A DNA stretch of 64,000 nucleotides from positions 1 through 64,000 of the forward strand of contig JAYPOZ010000011.1 of NCBI GenBank assembly GCA_038131165.1, given 5' to 3'. Positions within the stretch are counted from its first letter, which is position 1, and every line of letters begins with the position of its first letter. This document shows positions 26,321 through 35,782 of this stretch, piece after piece. The DNA is from UBA6544 sp038131165. Its GTDB lineage: Bacteria > Pseudomonadota > Alphaproteobacteria > UBA8366. The notes under the pieces were generated by a model, which saw nothing but the letters and a program-made list of their open reading frames with translations, did not search any database and was not told the origin of the DNA. A program made the position numbers and the translations under genes.

Positions 26321-27844
26321 CTAGTCCGATTGCTTCTTCAGGGGCCACGGGTTGTCGTCCCGCCAGGCATCCCTGCGGGCCACGTCCTGGAACTCCGCCA
26401 TGACGTCGGTCAGCGACGTGATGAAGTCGGTGTGCCCGCCCAGTTCGGCGAAATCCGCCCGGGCCATGGTGAATTCGATCGGGGCGACGATCGCCGGAGT
26501 CGGCACGTGGCCGAACGCGTCATCCGGCATCTGCATCACGTCGACCATCGCGGTGATGCCGCCGCCGGGCCAGACATAGACCGGCGCGCCGCCCATGGTC
26601 ACCCGGGTCAGGCGCTGGCGCACGGAGCGGGTGAGATGCACGGGATTCTCCGTCACCCCGGCCCGCAGCGAGCCGCCGGCGCCGCCCATGAACAGGATCG
26701 TGGAAAGCGACGGCTCGCAATTCTCGCCGATCCGCTCGACCACGACCTCCAGCGGGTGCGGCATGTCGGTTTCGATTGGCTTCAAATCGTCGTCGAGCAC
26801 GCAATAGAGCGAGTCCTCGCCCGTCGTGCTGGTCATCAACAGCCGCATGCCGGGCCAGGCGATCTTCGGATCGAAGCCTTCGATGATCGACAGCGGATCC
26901 TTGATGTCGGTACCGCCCCAGCCGGAGCCGGGTTCCGCCACCTGGAAATAGCGCCCGGGGGTCGAGCGCCGGCCGCTCATCCGAATGCCAGACGGCGGCA
27001 TGCCGAGCACCTTGCCGGCCTGGTGCTCGGACAGGACGCCGGTGATGTGATCGTCGACGACGACGACTTCGTCGGCCTCGCCGTGCCATTGCTTGGCGAA
27101 AATCCCGATGGTGGCGGAGCCGCAGCCGACCCGCATGCGCCGTTCCTCGATGCCGTCGATCACCGGCGCCTTGCCCGCTTGGACGATCAAGGTCGAGCCG
27201 CCGTCGATGGTCAGTTCGACCGCTTCCTTGTTGCAGAGCGCCATCATGGCCTTGCAGGTCGTGTTGCCTTCTTTCTTGGTGCCGCCGGTCAGATGATTGA
27301 CGCCGCCGAGCGAGAGCATCTGCGATCCGTATTCCGCGGTGGTCACGTGGCCGATATGCTCGCCGTCGGCGCGGACGGCGGCGGTCTCGGAGCCGACATG
27401 CCGGTCGGTGTCGATTTTCACCTTCACGCCGCAATAGCTGAAGATGCCTTCGGTGACGACGGTTACCGTGTCGACGCCTTCGAACTCGCTGGAGACGATG
27501 AAGGGGGCGGGCTTGTAGTCCGGATAGGTCGTGCCGGCGCCGATGCCGGTGACGAAGACCTCGGCGCCCGTGACCGGGTTGCCGTCCCAATGCGGCTCGT
27601 TGGCGAGGAAGGGGACCATCTCGCCGCGGCGATCCGCCGTGCGTTCGGCGAGGACCAGCGGATCCGTGCGGATGAGCCGTCCGTCCGCATTGGCGTAGCG
27701 GTTGCAGGCACCGGTGCGGCCTGGCCGGATGCGGCACAGGACGGGGCAGGCATCGCAGCGAATGATGCCTTCGCTGCCTTCGCGGGCGCCGAATATTTCG
27801 GTGCGGTCTAGGCCTTTCGGCAGGTCTTTCGGGTCGGTCGGCAT
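26321..27844 (-). CDS. hnr: 6-hydroxynicotinate reductase-like iron-sulfur protein
   Basis: The 507-residue protein has an N-terminal CxxCxxxCx9C cluster motif (Cys30, 33, 37, 47, suited to a [4Fe-4S] cluster). A long conserved body follows, containing GTTYPDYKPAPFIVSSEFEG, LGGVNHLTGGTKKEGNTTC, VGCGSATIGIFAKQW and FMGGAGGSLRAGVTENP. It is recognised as a homologue of the reductase of anaerobic nicotinate fermentation, which reduces 6-hydroxynicotinate to 1,4,5,6-tetrahydro-6-oxonicotinate. The ATG overlaps the stop of the hydroxylase gene (TAATG), so the two are coupled. The frame is open upstream but that part is a shadow of the hydroxylase. Confidence 0.85.
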   Translation of the reverse strand: MPTDPKDLPKGLDRTEIFGAREGSEGIIRCDACPVLCRIRPGRTGACNRYANADGRLIRTDPLVLAERTADRRGEMVPFLANEPHWDGNPVTGAEVFVTGIGAGTTYPDYKPAPFIVSSEFEGVDTVTVVTEGIFSYCGVKVKIDTDRHVGSETAAVRADGEHIGHVTTAEYGSQMLSLGGVNHLTGGTKKEGNTTCKAMMALCNKEAVELTIDGGSTLIVQAGKAPVIDGIEERRMRVGCGSATIGIFAKQWHGEADEVVVVDDHITGVLSEHQAGKVLGMPPSGIRMSGRRSTPGRYFQVAEPGSGWGGTDIKDPLSIIEGFDPKIAWPGMRLLMTSTTGEDSLYCVLDDDLKPIETDMPHPLEVVVERIGENCEPSLSTILFMGGAGGSLRAGVTENPVHLTRSVRQRLTRVTMGGAPVYVWPGGGITAMVDVMQMPDDAFGHVPTPAIVAPIEFTMARADFAELGGHTDFITSLTDVMAEFQDVARRDAWRDDNPWPLKKQSD

Positions 27845-30612
27845 TAGTCCTCCTCGGCGCGGGCAAGCAGCGCTGCCTTGAGACGATGCGGCAGCAGCGG
27901 CGCCCGGGTCACCCGGACGCCGGTTGCGTGCCGGACGGCATTGAAGATGGCGGGCGCGGTCGGGACAAGCGCGGGCTCGCCGATCCCCTTCGCGCCATAA
28001 GGGCCGTGCGGCTCCGGATCCTCGACCAGGATGACGTCGATCTCGGGCATGTCGCCGAAGGTCGGGATCAGATAATCGTGCAGATTCTCTGTGCGCCCGG
28101 GAATGTACTCTTCCATCAGGGCCAAGCCTATTCCCTGGGCGATGCCGCCGTGGATCTGACCCTCGACCAGCGTCGGATTGATCGCCGTGCCGAGATCGTG
28201 CGCCGCCACGATGCGCTGCAGACGGATGGTGCCCAGTTCGACATCGACCTCGAGGGCGGCGATCTGCGCCGCGAAACCGTAGGTCGCGTAGGGGTTGCCC
28301 TGACCGTCCGCGTCGAGCGGCGTCGTCGGCGGATCGAACGTGCCTTCGCCGATCAGCACGGTGCCGTCCGCGCCAAGCGGCGGCAAGGCGGCGAGGTCGA
28401 TTTCGGTCTGCCGTCCGTCTTCCAGAACCCGGACCGCGGTGCCGTCGAGTTGCAGCTCGGCGCCGTCTCCCGCATTCGCGAGGCGCAGCAGCTCGGCGCG
28501 CAGCGATTGGCCGGCAAGAAACGCCGCCTTGCCCGAGACCAGCGTCTGGCGCGAGGCCGATGTCTTGCCGGCATCCGCCGTCAGGTCCGTGTCGCCCAGG
28601 ACCAGGGAGAAGGCGCTTGTCGGAAGGCCGATGGCATCGGCGCAGATCTGCAGCATGATCGTGTTCGACCCTTGGCCGATATCGACGGCGCCGCTGAACA
28701 GGGTCAACCGCCCCTCTCGGGTCAAGGCGACCCGCATGGTCGAGGGATTGGACATCGAGGTGTTGCCGCAACCGTACCACATGCAGCCGACGCCGACGCC
28801 GCGGCGCAGGGTCTTGTCGCCTCGTGCGTTGAAGGCTTCGGCCTCGGCGCGCAGGCGCGTCCAATGGGGGCGCAGTTCTTCCAGGCATTGCGCCATGCCG
28901 ACGCTGTGTTCGAGTTCTTGCCCCGTCGCGGTCGGCACGCCGGCGCGGATCGCGTTCAAATAGCGGAACTCGAACGGATCCATGCCGAGCTGCAGCGCGA
29001 GATCGTCGTAGAGCTGCTCCTGCAGCATTGCGGCCTGGGGCACGCCGAATCCCCGAAAGGCGCCCGAGGGCGGGCCGTTGGTGTAGATCGAGCGCGAATT
29101 TACGGCGACGTTGGGGACGAAATACGGGCCGGTCGCATGGACGGGGACCCGGTCGGCGACCGTCGGCCCCCAGGACGCATAGGCGCCGGTATCGAAATCG
29201 GCATCCATTTCGAAAGCCGTCAACCGGCCTTCCCGGTCGGCGGCCGCGCGGGCCCGCACGGTTGCCGGGTGGCGTTTCGTGCTCGACGCCATCGATTCGG
29301 TCCGCGTGTAGACGCAACGGACGGGCCGGTTAAGCTTCCAGGCCGCGACCGCGAGCGGCAGCTGCACGGAGACGTCCAGCTTGCCGCCGAAGCCGCCGCC
29401 GCAGGCGGACGGAATGATCCGCACCGCGTCCTTCTCGACCCCCAACACGCGGGCGCATTCGTCGAGGTCCATATAGGGTGCCTGGGTGCAGGCCGTGATC
29501 TCGATGCGGTTGCCGACGCGTTCGGCGAATCCGGCCTCGGGCTCGATATAGGCATGCTCGACGAACGCCGTCTGAATGGCGCCCTCGGCGATTGCGGCGG
29601 CGGTGCCGAAGGCCGGTGCCGGATCGCCCTTCCGCAGCCGGCCCTCCGTCAGCACGTTGCCGGGATTTGCGGCATGCACGTCATGTGCGCCTGTCGCCAG
29701 CGCCGCGTCGACCCCGGTGACCGGCTCTTCCGGATGCCAGACGATGGGAATATCGTCGAACGCCAAAGCCTCGACGGCGGCTTGCGAGCCGACGACGGCG
29801 AGGACCGATTCGCCGCGGTAGCGCACATGACCTTCGGCGAAGACGGGCTGATCCTTGAGATGGGGATAGATGCCGAAACTGTTCTCGCCCGGCACGTCCG
29901 CGGCGGTCAGGACGGCCTCCAACCCGGGGTGGGACGCCCTGAAGGCGTCGAGGTCGCCAAGCTCGAAGCGCGCCCGCGCATGAGGCGAACGATAGATCCG
30001 CAGCCACAGGGATTCGGCGGGTGCGGCATCCGCGCCGAAGCGGTCGGTGCCCGCCACCTTGGCGACCCCGTCGACCCGTTCCAGCCGCGTGCCCACGGAG
30101 GGGCCGTTCCGCTCGCGGACGGTCTCCTGCGTGAAGCGATGGGCGTCGACGACCGCGTCGACGATTTTTTGATATCCGGTGCAGCGGCACAAGACGCCGC
30201 CCAACGCGTCTTCGACGGCGCCCCGATCCGGTTTCGGAGTCCGGTCCAAAAGAGCCGAAGCCGCCATCAACATGCCCGGCGTGCAGATCCCGCACTGCGC
30301 CGCGCCGTGATGCAGGAAGGCGCGCTGGAGCGGGCTCGAGCCGGACTCGCCACCGATGCCTTCCACGGATTCGATGCGGCAGCCGTCGACCTGCGCCATC
30401 GGTACCATGCAGGCACAGGCCTGACGGCCGTCAATCAGCACGGTACAGGCCCCGCAGTCGCCGGCGTCGCAGCCGACCTTGGTCCCGGTGAGCGCATAAT
30501 CCTCGCGCAGCGCGTTGGCGAGGCGTTTGAAGGGATCGCCGGTGAACCGCCTTTCCTCGCCGTTCAGCGAGAAGCGGATATCCAGGTTTGTTGTTCGAGA
30601 CGTGTCGTTCAT
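27844..30612 (-). CDS. Molybdenum hydroxylase, fused [2Fe-2S] and molybdopterin subunits (xanthine/nicotinate dehydrogenase family)
   Basis: The 922-residue protein joins the small and large subunits. The N-terminal plant-type cluster has Cys48, 53, 56 and 66 or 68, and the second cluster has Cys107, 110, 142 and 144. From about residue 170 the Mo-binding part follows, with GGGFGGKLDVS, GAFRGFGVPQ and the active-site Glu in GAKGIGEPALVPTAPAI. Such enzymes add water-derived OH to an N-heterocycle carbon next to nitrogen. The order resembles E. coli XdhD rather than separate CoxS/CoxL proteins. A GTG- or ATG-less upstream extension is ignored; the ATG at 30612 overlaps the FAD-subunit stop by 4 bp. 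With the downstream reductase the likely substrate is nicotinate, but purines or pyrimidines remain possible. Confidence 0.92.
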   Translation of the reverse strand: MNDTSRTTNLDIRFSLNGEERRFTGDPFKRLANALREDYALTGTKVGCDAGDCGACTVLIDGRQACACMVPMAQVDGCRIESVEGIGGESGSSPLQRAFLHHGAAQCGICTPGMLMAASALLDRTPKPDRGAVEDALGGVLCRCTGYQKIVDAVVDAHRFTQETVRERNGPSVGTRLERVDGVAKVAGTDRFGADAAPAESLWLRIYRSPHARARFELGDLDAFRASHPGLEAVLTAADVPGENSFGIYPHLKDQPVFAEGHVRYRGESVLAVVGSQAAVEALAFDDIPIVWHPEEPVTGVDAALATGAHDVHAANPGNVLTEGRLRKGDPAPAFGTAAAIAEGAIQTAFVEHAYIEPEAGFAERVGNRIEITACTQAPYMDLDECARVLGVEKDAVRIIPSACGGGFGGKLDVSVQLPLAVAAWKLNRPVRCVYTRTESMASSTKRHPATVRARAAADREGRLTAFEMDADFDTGAYASWGPTVADRVPVHATGPYFVPNVAVNSRSIYTNGPPSGAFRGFGVPQAAMLQEQLYDDLALQLGMDPFEFRYLNAIRAGVPTATGQELEHSVGMAQCLEELRPHWTRLRAEAEAFNARGDKTLRRGVGVGCMWYGCGNTSMSNPSTMRVALTREGRLTLFSGAVDIGQGSNTIMLQICADAIGLPTSAFSLVLGDTDLTADAGKTSASRQTLVSGKAAFLAGQSLRAELLRLANAGDGAELQLDGTAVRVLEDGRQTEIDLAALPPLGADGTVLIGEGTFDPPTTPLDADGQGNPYATYGFAAQIAALEVDVELGTIRLQRIVAAHDLGTAINPTLVEGQIHGGIAQGIGLALMEEYIPGRTENLHDYLIPTFGDMPEIDVILVEDPEPHGPYGAKGIGEPALVPTAPAIFNAVRHATGVRVTRAPLLPHRLKAALLARAEED

Positions 30613-31469
30613 ATGGGCTGTCCCAAGTCCGCGAGCGCGCGCCGCACCAATGCGTCGGCGGCGTCCCGGCGATAGGCGGCATCGCCCCGCACATCGTCGA
30701 TGGGCGAAAGCGGCGCCAGCATGTCCGCCGTCAGCGCGTCGCCGAGCGTGTCGTCGCAAGCGCGCCCGAGCAGCGCCGCTTCGAGCGCGGGCAGGCGCTG
30801 GGCGACTTCGGAGCAGGCACCCACGGCGACCCGCGCATGGGAGATTTGGCCGGACGGGTCCGTCTCCAGCAAGGCGGCGACCATCGCGATGGAGATCACC
30901 AGATAGCGCCGCGCGCCGAGTTTGCGGAAGTTCGATCTGGCCGTATCGAGCCGTTTCGGAATGACGAGGCCGGTGACCAATTCGCCGTCATGCAGGTCGG
31001 TTCGCCGATTGCCGCGGATAAACGCCGCCAGCGGCACGCGGCGCGGGCCTGCCGGGCCGGCGAGTTCGACTTCCGCGTCGAGTGCCATCAGCGCCGGGAC
31101 CCCGTCGGCGGCGGGCGAGGCGTTGCAGATGTTGCCGACGATCGTGCCGCGGTTCTGAATCTGGATGCCGCCGACTTCGCGCCCGGATTGGCGCAGACAG
31201 GCGAAATACCCGGGGAGTGCCGACTCGATCATTTCCGTCCAGGTGACCCGGCTGCCGATTCGGAAGGCGTATTCGGTCTCTTCTATGCCGCGCAGCGCGT
31301 CGATGGCCGAGATGTCGAGGATGCGCTCCGGCCGAGGCCGCCCCCAGGCATAGGCGGTCGCGGCGGCGGGAAAAATGTCGGTGCCGCCGGCCAATACCGT
31401 CCACTTGCCGTCGGCGAGAACCGCGAGGGCGTCGTCCAGCGTATCCGGTCTTTCATAAGCGTCAGGCAT
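30609..31469 (-). CDS. Molybdenum hydroxylase FAD-binding subunit
   Basis: The 286-residue protein of the CoxM/XdhB type has VLAGGTDIFPAAA for the FAD diphosphate, then IQNRGTIVGNICNASPAADGVPAL, both standard for this subunit. It passes electrons from the [2Fe-2S] clusters of the next gene product to NAD or another acceptor. It is the first gene after the regulator and carries its own operator-like sequence 14 nt before the ATG. It overlaps the FeS-Mo gene by 4 bp. Confidence 0.92.
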   Translation of the reverse strand: MPDAYERPDTLDDALAVLADGKWTVLAGGTDIFPAAATAYAWGRPRPERILDISAIDALRGIEETEYAFRIGSRVTWTEMIESALPGYFACLRQSGREVGGIQIQNRGTIVGNICNASPAADGVPALMALDAEVELAGPAGPRRVPLAAFIRGNRRTDLHDGELVTGLVIPKRLDTARSNFRKLGARRYLVISIAMVAALLETDPSGQISHARVAVGACSEVAQRLPALEAALLGRACDDTLGDALTADMLAPLSPIDDVRGDAAYRRDAADALVRRALADLGQPI

Positions 31470-31482
31470 GGGCGCGATTATT

Positions 31483-31500
31483 GTTTGTCTACATACAAAT
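31483..31500. promoter_or_regulatory. Operator-like sequence, identical to the one before hyuA
   Basis: GTTTGTCTACATACAAAT lies 14 nt upstream of the FAD-subunit start. Its reverse complement is found exactly at 35783-35800. The core TTTGT-N6-ACAAA is an imperfect palindrome (6 of 8 pairs), the usual size of a MarR-family site, and the MarR gene is 22 bp away. Confidence 0.75.
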
Positions 31501-31521
31501 TACGGCAATCCTGCCAGGGGT

Positions 31522-31953
31522 TCAAGACAGCTTCCTCAGGAGTGCCAGAAAAGTCTTTCGCTCGGCGGCGGTCAGCGGCTCGAGGGTGCGTTCTGTAATG
31601 GCCATGGCTTCGGGGATGACGGCAGCGATTTCCGTCTCGCCCGCCGGAGACAGTGACCAGAGGCTGCGCCGGCGGTCTTCCGGGTCCGGGCGCGCCTCGA
31701 TCAGGCCGCGTTCGCTCAATCGGCGGACGACCCCTTGCACGGTGGCCGGGTCCATGGCCGTCAGGCGCCCCAGCAGGTTCTGCGAGACTTCGCCTTCATC
31801 GCCGATCTTGATCAGAACGGCGAACTGCATCGGCGTGAGCTGCTGGGAACCGAGGCCGTCGAAGAAGATGGCCGCATGCCGCTGGTTGGCCCGGCGCAGC
31901 AGATGCCCGACCTGATCTTCCAGTCGGTATGGGGGTTTCGCGGGCTTTGCCAT
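31522..31953 (-). CDS. MarR family transcriptional regulator
   Basis: The 143-residue protein has the MarR winged helix: LTPMQFAVLIKIGDEGEVSQ, NLLGRLTAMDPATVQGVVRRL and the wing RPDPEDRRRSLWSLSPAG. The ATG at 31953 has AGAGCGAGAA upstream. The open frame beyond it is a shadow of hyuB. It lies between hyuB and the hydroxylase genes. Two identical operator-like sites flank the unit, so it is probably a ligand-released repressor of both halves of the cluster. NicR, a MarR regulator of nicotinate catabolism in Pseudomonas putida, is a functional parallel. Confidence 0.93.
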   Translation of the reverse strand: MAKPAKPPYRLEDQVGHLLRRANQRHAAIFFDGLGSQQLTPMQFAVLIKIGDEGEVSQNLLGRLTAMDPATVQGVVRRLSERGLIEARPDPEDRRRSLWSLSPAGETEIAAVIPEAMAITERTLEPLTAAERKTFLALLRKLS

Positions 31954-31961
31954 TTCTCGCT

Positions 31962-33704
31962 CTAGCGTCTCCGAAGCGCGCCGGTCGCCGCCGTGTCGAC
32001 TCCGGACAGATCGTCGGTGAGCTCGACATGAAACAGGTCGCGCGCTTGTTCGCCGGTGTAATAGCCTTTCTGCACGTCGCGCAGGACAGCGCCCGGATCT
32101 CGTTCGAACGGGTCGCCGTAGCCGCCGCCGCCGGGCGTGCCGACGGCGACAATATCGCCCGGGCGGATTGGAATGTCCTGATCCTTGGAGAGGTGCAGCG
32201 GCGTGTAGGCTTCGCCGCCGCGGTAGACGGTGACGGTATTGCAGGCGCCGTCTTGGCCGCCGAGCGCGCCCTGGGGGCCGACCCGGCCGTGGTCCATGAC
32301 GAAAGAGGCTTGCGCTTCGCCCCGCCGCAATTCCACGGTGTAATTGACGCCGAAACCGCCGCGGTGCTTGCCGGCGCCCCCCGAGGCTTCGCGCAGCGAA
32401 TATTCGTGAAACAGAACAGGGTAGTATTGTTCGAGCACCTCGATGGGCTGGGTTTTGGAGATGCCGATCGTCGAGCAGCCATTGGTCAGGCCGTCGTGAT
32501 CCGCGTTGCCGCCGTAGCCGCCGCCGCTGATCTGATACATCACGAAGGAGCGGTTTTTCTCCGGATCGAATCCGCCGAGCGCGAAATTGCCGCTGGAGCC
32601 GGCGGGCGCCGCGGTCACGATGTCCGGCAAGGGGCCGACCAGGGCGCCGAAGACCGCCTCGGCGATGCGCTGCGAGACTTCGGCGGCGCAGCCGGAGACG
32701 GGGCGCGGATATTCCGCGTAGAGGAACGTGCCTTTCGGGTCCTTGATGTGCAGCGGATCGAACGTGCCGGCGTTGATCGGCACGTCCGGGAAGATGTGCT
32801 TCATCGCGAGATAGACCGAGGAGCGCGTGGTTGCGATCACGCTGTTCATCGGGCCCCGGCAGGGCGGGCTCGACCCCTCGAAATCGAAGTAGAGATCGCC
32901 GTCCTTTTTCTCGATCGCGACGGCGATGCGCAGCGGCTCGTCGACCACGCCGTCGGTATCGACCCAGGCCTCGCCACGGTAGAGGCCGTCGGGAATCTGC
33001 GCGATCTTGGCCCGCATCTGTTGCGCCGCCCGGCCGCGCCATTCTCGGATCGCGCCTTTCACGACATCGGCCCCGTACCGGTCGAGCAATGCCGTCAACT
33101 GGCGCGCGCCGACCTTGAGCGCGGCGATCTGCGCCTTGATGTCGCCGATGCGCTGATCCGCGATGCGGATATTGGAGCAGATGATCGCGTAGATTTCGGG
33201 ATCCAACTCGCCCCGTTTCACCAGCTTGACCGGGGGCAAGCGTAATCCTTCCTGCTCGACTTCCGTCGCATTGGCGGAGAAACCGCCGGGGACCGCGCCG
33301 CCGATGTCCGGCCAATGGCCGGTATTGGACAGCCAGGAATAAAGCTCGCCCTTGTAATAGAAGGGCATCGCGAAGCGCACGTCCATCAGGTGAGTCCCGC
33401 CGAGATACGGGTCGTTGACGATATAGACGTCGCCTTCCTCCGGCGCGAGGGCCTTCCCCTCCTTGATGAACTGGATCAGCGTCATGGTGGAAAACTGCAT
33501 GGTGCCGACGAAGACCGGCAGGCCCAGTTCTCCCTGGGCGATCAATTCGCCGGTCTCCGCGTCGTAAATGCCGTCGGAGCGGTCGTTGGCCTCCGCGATG
33601 ACCGGGGAGAAAGCGGAGCGCGAGAAGGTGAGGTCCATCTCGTCGCAGACCTGCTGCAGGCCGGCCTGGATGACGCTCAGGGTGATCGGGTCGATATCGC
33701 TCAT
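31962..33704 (-). CDS. hyuB: Hydantoinase B/oxoprolinase beta-type subunit (copy 1)
   Basis: The 580-residue HyuB protein begins DPITLSVIQAGLQQVCDEMD and has FSRSAFSPVIAEANDRSDGIYD, NDPYLGGTHLMDVRFAMPF and the C-terminal GTPGGGGYGDPFERDP. With HyuA it forms ATP-dependent amide- or lactam-opening enzymes (5-oxoprolinase, N-methylhydantoinase, caprolactamase) or acetone-carboxylase relatives. The ATG overlaps the hyuA stop by 4 bp. In this cluster a lactam formed by the reductase is the natural candidate substrate. Confidence 0.92.
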   Translation of the reverse strand: MSDIDPITLSVIQAGLQQVCDEMDLTFSRSAFSPVIAEANDRSDGIYDAETGELIAQGELGLPVFVGTMQFSTMTLIQFIKEGKALAPEEGDVYIVNDPYLGGTHLMDVRFAMPFYYKGELYSWLSNTGHWPDIGGAVPGGFSANATEVEQEGLRLPPVKLVKRGELDPEIYAIICSNIRIADQRIGDIKAQIAALKVGARQLTALLDRYGADVVKGAIREWRGRAAQQMRAKIAQIPDGLYRGEAWVDTDGVVDEPLRIAVAIEKKDGDLYFDFEGSSPPCRGPMNSVIATTRSSVYLAMKHIFPDVPINAGTFDPLHIKDPKGTFLYAEYPRPVSGCAAEVSQRIAEAVFGALVGPLPDIVTAAPAGSSGNFALGGFDPEKNRSFVMYQISGGGYGGNADHDGLTNGCSTIGISKTQPIEVLEQYYPVLFHEYSLREASGGAGKHRGGFGVNYTVELRRGEAQASFVMDHGRVGPQGALGGQDGACNTVTVYRGGEAYTPLHLSKDQDIPIRPGDIVAVGTPGGGGYGDPFERDPGAVLRDVQKGYYTGEQARDLFHVELTDDLSGVDTAATGALRRR

Positions 33705-35761
33705 GACGCTTCGCCTATTTCGATCAAAAGATTGCCGTCGCGGTCGACCTCGACGCGGCAGCCGGGCTCGATCACGGTCGTGGTGTCCATTTGCTCGACG
33801 ATGGCGGGTCCTTCGAAGGCCCCGCCGATGGGCAGGCGGTCGCGGGTATAGATCGCGGTCTCGCGCCAGCTGCCATCGAACCAGACCCGGCGCGTCCCGT
33901 CCCGTGCCGCTTCGACGGTCGCTTCGCGTGCCGATCCGTCCATGATCCGTCCGAGATCGAAGTCCGGACGGCGCCCGATGACCGAGGTCTTCAAATTGAC
34001 CAGATTCGCGCGGATTTCGGGCAATGCCACTTGGAACCTTTCGAAATAGGCCGCCTCGAAAATACGCTGGATTTCCTCTCTCGGCGTGTCGAGCGCCGGT
34101 ATGGGGATCGAAATCAGATGCGTCTGGCCGATAAACTGCATGTCCGCGCCGTGCAGGACGCGGATATCCTCGATCGCAATCGTTTCGGAATCGATCAGAT
34201 GTTTGCCGTCTGCAATCTGTGCCGCGAGCAGGGTCTGGACTTCTTCGAAATCCACTTGGTCGAGCGGCCGATTGACGGTGCGCACGAAATCGTGTCGGAC
34301 ATCGGCCACGACGCAACCGAGGGCGTTGGTGATGCCGGGGCGGGTCGGAATCAGAATGCGCGGGATTCCAAGTTCCCGGGCCAGGGCGACCGCATGCAGG
34401 GGACCGGCGCCACCGAAGGCGAACAGCGTGAAGTCGCGCGGATCATGTCCTTTCGATATCGAGACAATCCGTATCGCGCCGGCCATTCGGTCGTTTGCAA
34501 CCCGAATGATGGCGCCGGCCGCGGTGTCGATATCCAGCCCGAGCGGTTGCGCGATTTTGGTGTCGAAAACCGCCTGGATGGCGTCGATCGCGGGGGCGGT
34601 TTCGGTGGAGAGAAGCTTTTCGGGATTGAGGCGCCCGAGGACGAGGTTGGCGTCGGTGATCGTCGGCGCGTCTCCGCCCCGGCCATAGCAGATCGGCCCG
34701 GGCGTGGCGCCGGCGCTCTCCGGTCCCACCCGCAGGAGGCCGGCATCGGTCACCCCGGCGATTGAACCGCCGCCCGATCCGATGGTTCGCACGTCGACCA
34801 TCGGCACATGGATCGGCATGGCATATTCGACATCCAGCTCGTTGCTGACCGCCGGCACCGCGTCCAGGATCAAGGCGACGTCGGTCGAGGTGCCGCCCAT
34901 GTCGTAGGTGATCAGATTGTCGATGCCGGCGCGTTTCGCCGCGTGCGCCGCGGCCATGACGCCCGAAGCCGGGCCCGACATGACGGTTTTGGCGGCTTCC
35001 CGGTCGACCAGGCGGGCCGACACCATGCCGCCGTTGCCGTTCATCACCAACAGGTCGCGGCCGAACCCTTCGGCCGTGAGCTCGTTCTGCAGCCGGTCGA
35101 TGTAGCGATGCAGGATCGGGCGCACGGCGGCATTGACGGAGGCGGTGACGCCGCGCTCGTATTCCCGGTATTCGGACAGCAATTCGTGGCCGGCGGTGAT
35201 GTAGTCGTTGGGCCAGATGCCGCGCAGGATTTCCGTTGTCCGCTGCTCGTGCGCGGGGTTCGCATAGGCGTGCAGATAATGGACGACGACGGATTCGCAG
35301 CCGAGGCGCAGAAGCTCGCGGGCGGCCTGCGCGACCCCGTCCTCGTCGAGCGGGATGACGACATTGCCCGCGGCGTCCATGCGTTCGGCCACCTCGAGGC
35401 GCAGATCGCGCGGGATGACGGGTTCGAAGACGCCGGACATGCCGTAGGGTTGGGGGCGCGTGCGCCGGCCCACTTCGATGACGTCGCGAAAGCCCTTCGT
35501 GGTGATCATGCCCGTCTTGGACAATTTGCGTTCGAGCACCGCATTGGTCGTTGTCGTCGTGCCGTGAACGATGGCGCCGATGGCGGAGAGGTCGACGTCC
35601 GTCTCGCGCAGCGCCGCGAGGACGCCGAAGGCCTGGTTTTCGACGGTCGTCGGCGTTTTCACGACGCGGACACCTTCCGGCGTGACGAGCAGCAGGTCGG
35701 TAAAGGTGCCGCCGACGTCGATTCCGGCGATGACGGAATGGTCGGATGCGGAGTGGGACAA
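33701..35761 (-). CDS. hyuA: Hydantoinase A/oxoprolinase alpha-type subunit (copy 1)
   Basis: The 686-residue HyuA protein carries the ASKHA-type phosphate site GIDVGGTFTDLLLV at the N terminus, HGTTTTTNAVLERKLSKTG, the second phosphate loop TYDMGGTSTDVALI, the glycine-rich GSGGGSIA and FAFGGAGPLHAVALA. It binds ATP and activates the substrate amide for hydrolysis by HyuB. The start is TTG at 35761 with GACGAGG just upstream; no ATG fits. It is the first gene of the cluster and sits 22 nt downstream of the second operator copy. Confidence 0.92.
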   Translation of the reverse strand: MSHSASDHSVIAGIDVGGTFTDLLLVTPEGVRVVKTPTTVENQAFGVLAALRETDVDLSAIGAIVHGTTTTTNAVLERKLSKTGMITTKGFRDVIEVGRRTRPQPYGMSGVFEPVIPRDLRLEVAERMDAAGNVVIPLDEDGVAQAARELLRLGCESVVVHYLHAYANPAHEQRTTEILRGIWPNDYITAGHELLSEYREYERGVTASVNAAVRPILHRYIDRLQNELTAEGFGRDLLVMNGNGGMVSARLVDREAAKTVMSGPASGVMAAAHAAKRAGIDNLITYDMGGTSTDVALILDAVPAVSNELDVEYAMPIHVPMVDVRTIGSGGGSIAGVTDAGLLRVGPESAGATPGPICYGRGGDAPTITDANLVLGRLNPEKLLSTETAPAIDAIQAVFDTKIAQPLGLDIDTAAGAIIRVANDRMAGAIRIVSISKGHDPRDFTLFAFGGAGPLHAVALARELGIPRILIPTRPGITNALGCVVADVRHDFVRTVNRPLDQVDFEEVQTLLAAQIADGKHLIDSETIAIEDIRVLHGADMQFIGQTHLISIPIPALDTPREEIQRIFEAAYFERFQVALPEIRANLVNLKTSVIGRRPDFDLGRIMDGSAREATVEAARDGTRRVWFDGSWRETAIYTRDRLPIGGAFEGPAIVEQMDTTTVIEPGCRVEVDRDGNLLIEIGEAS

Positions 35762-35782
35762 TACAGCCTCGTCAGGACATTA

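Noticed and set aside
26321..29317. A 998-residue open frame extending the reductase gene far upstream
   Set aside because: The first 490 residues are low-complexity Arg/Pro-rich shadow of the hydroxylase gene. The family start is at 27844, coupled to the hydroxylase stop.
27886..30675. A 929-residue plus-strand open frame opposite the hydroxylase
   Set aside because: It is an antisense frame of a GC-rich gene with no recognisable motifs. The minus strand carries complete FeS and Mo signatures.
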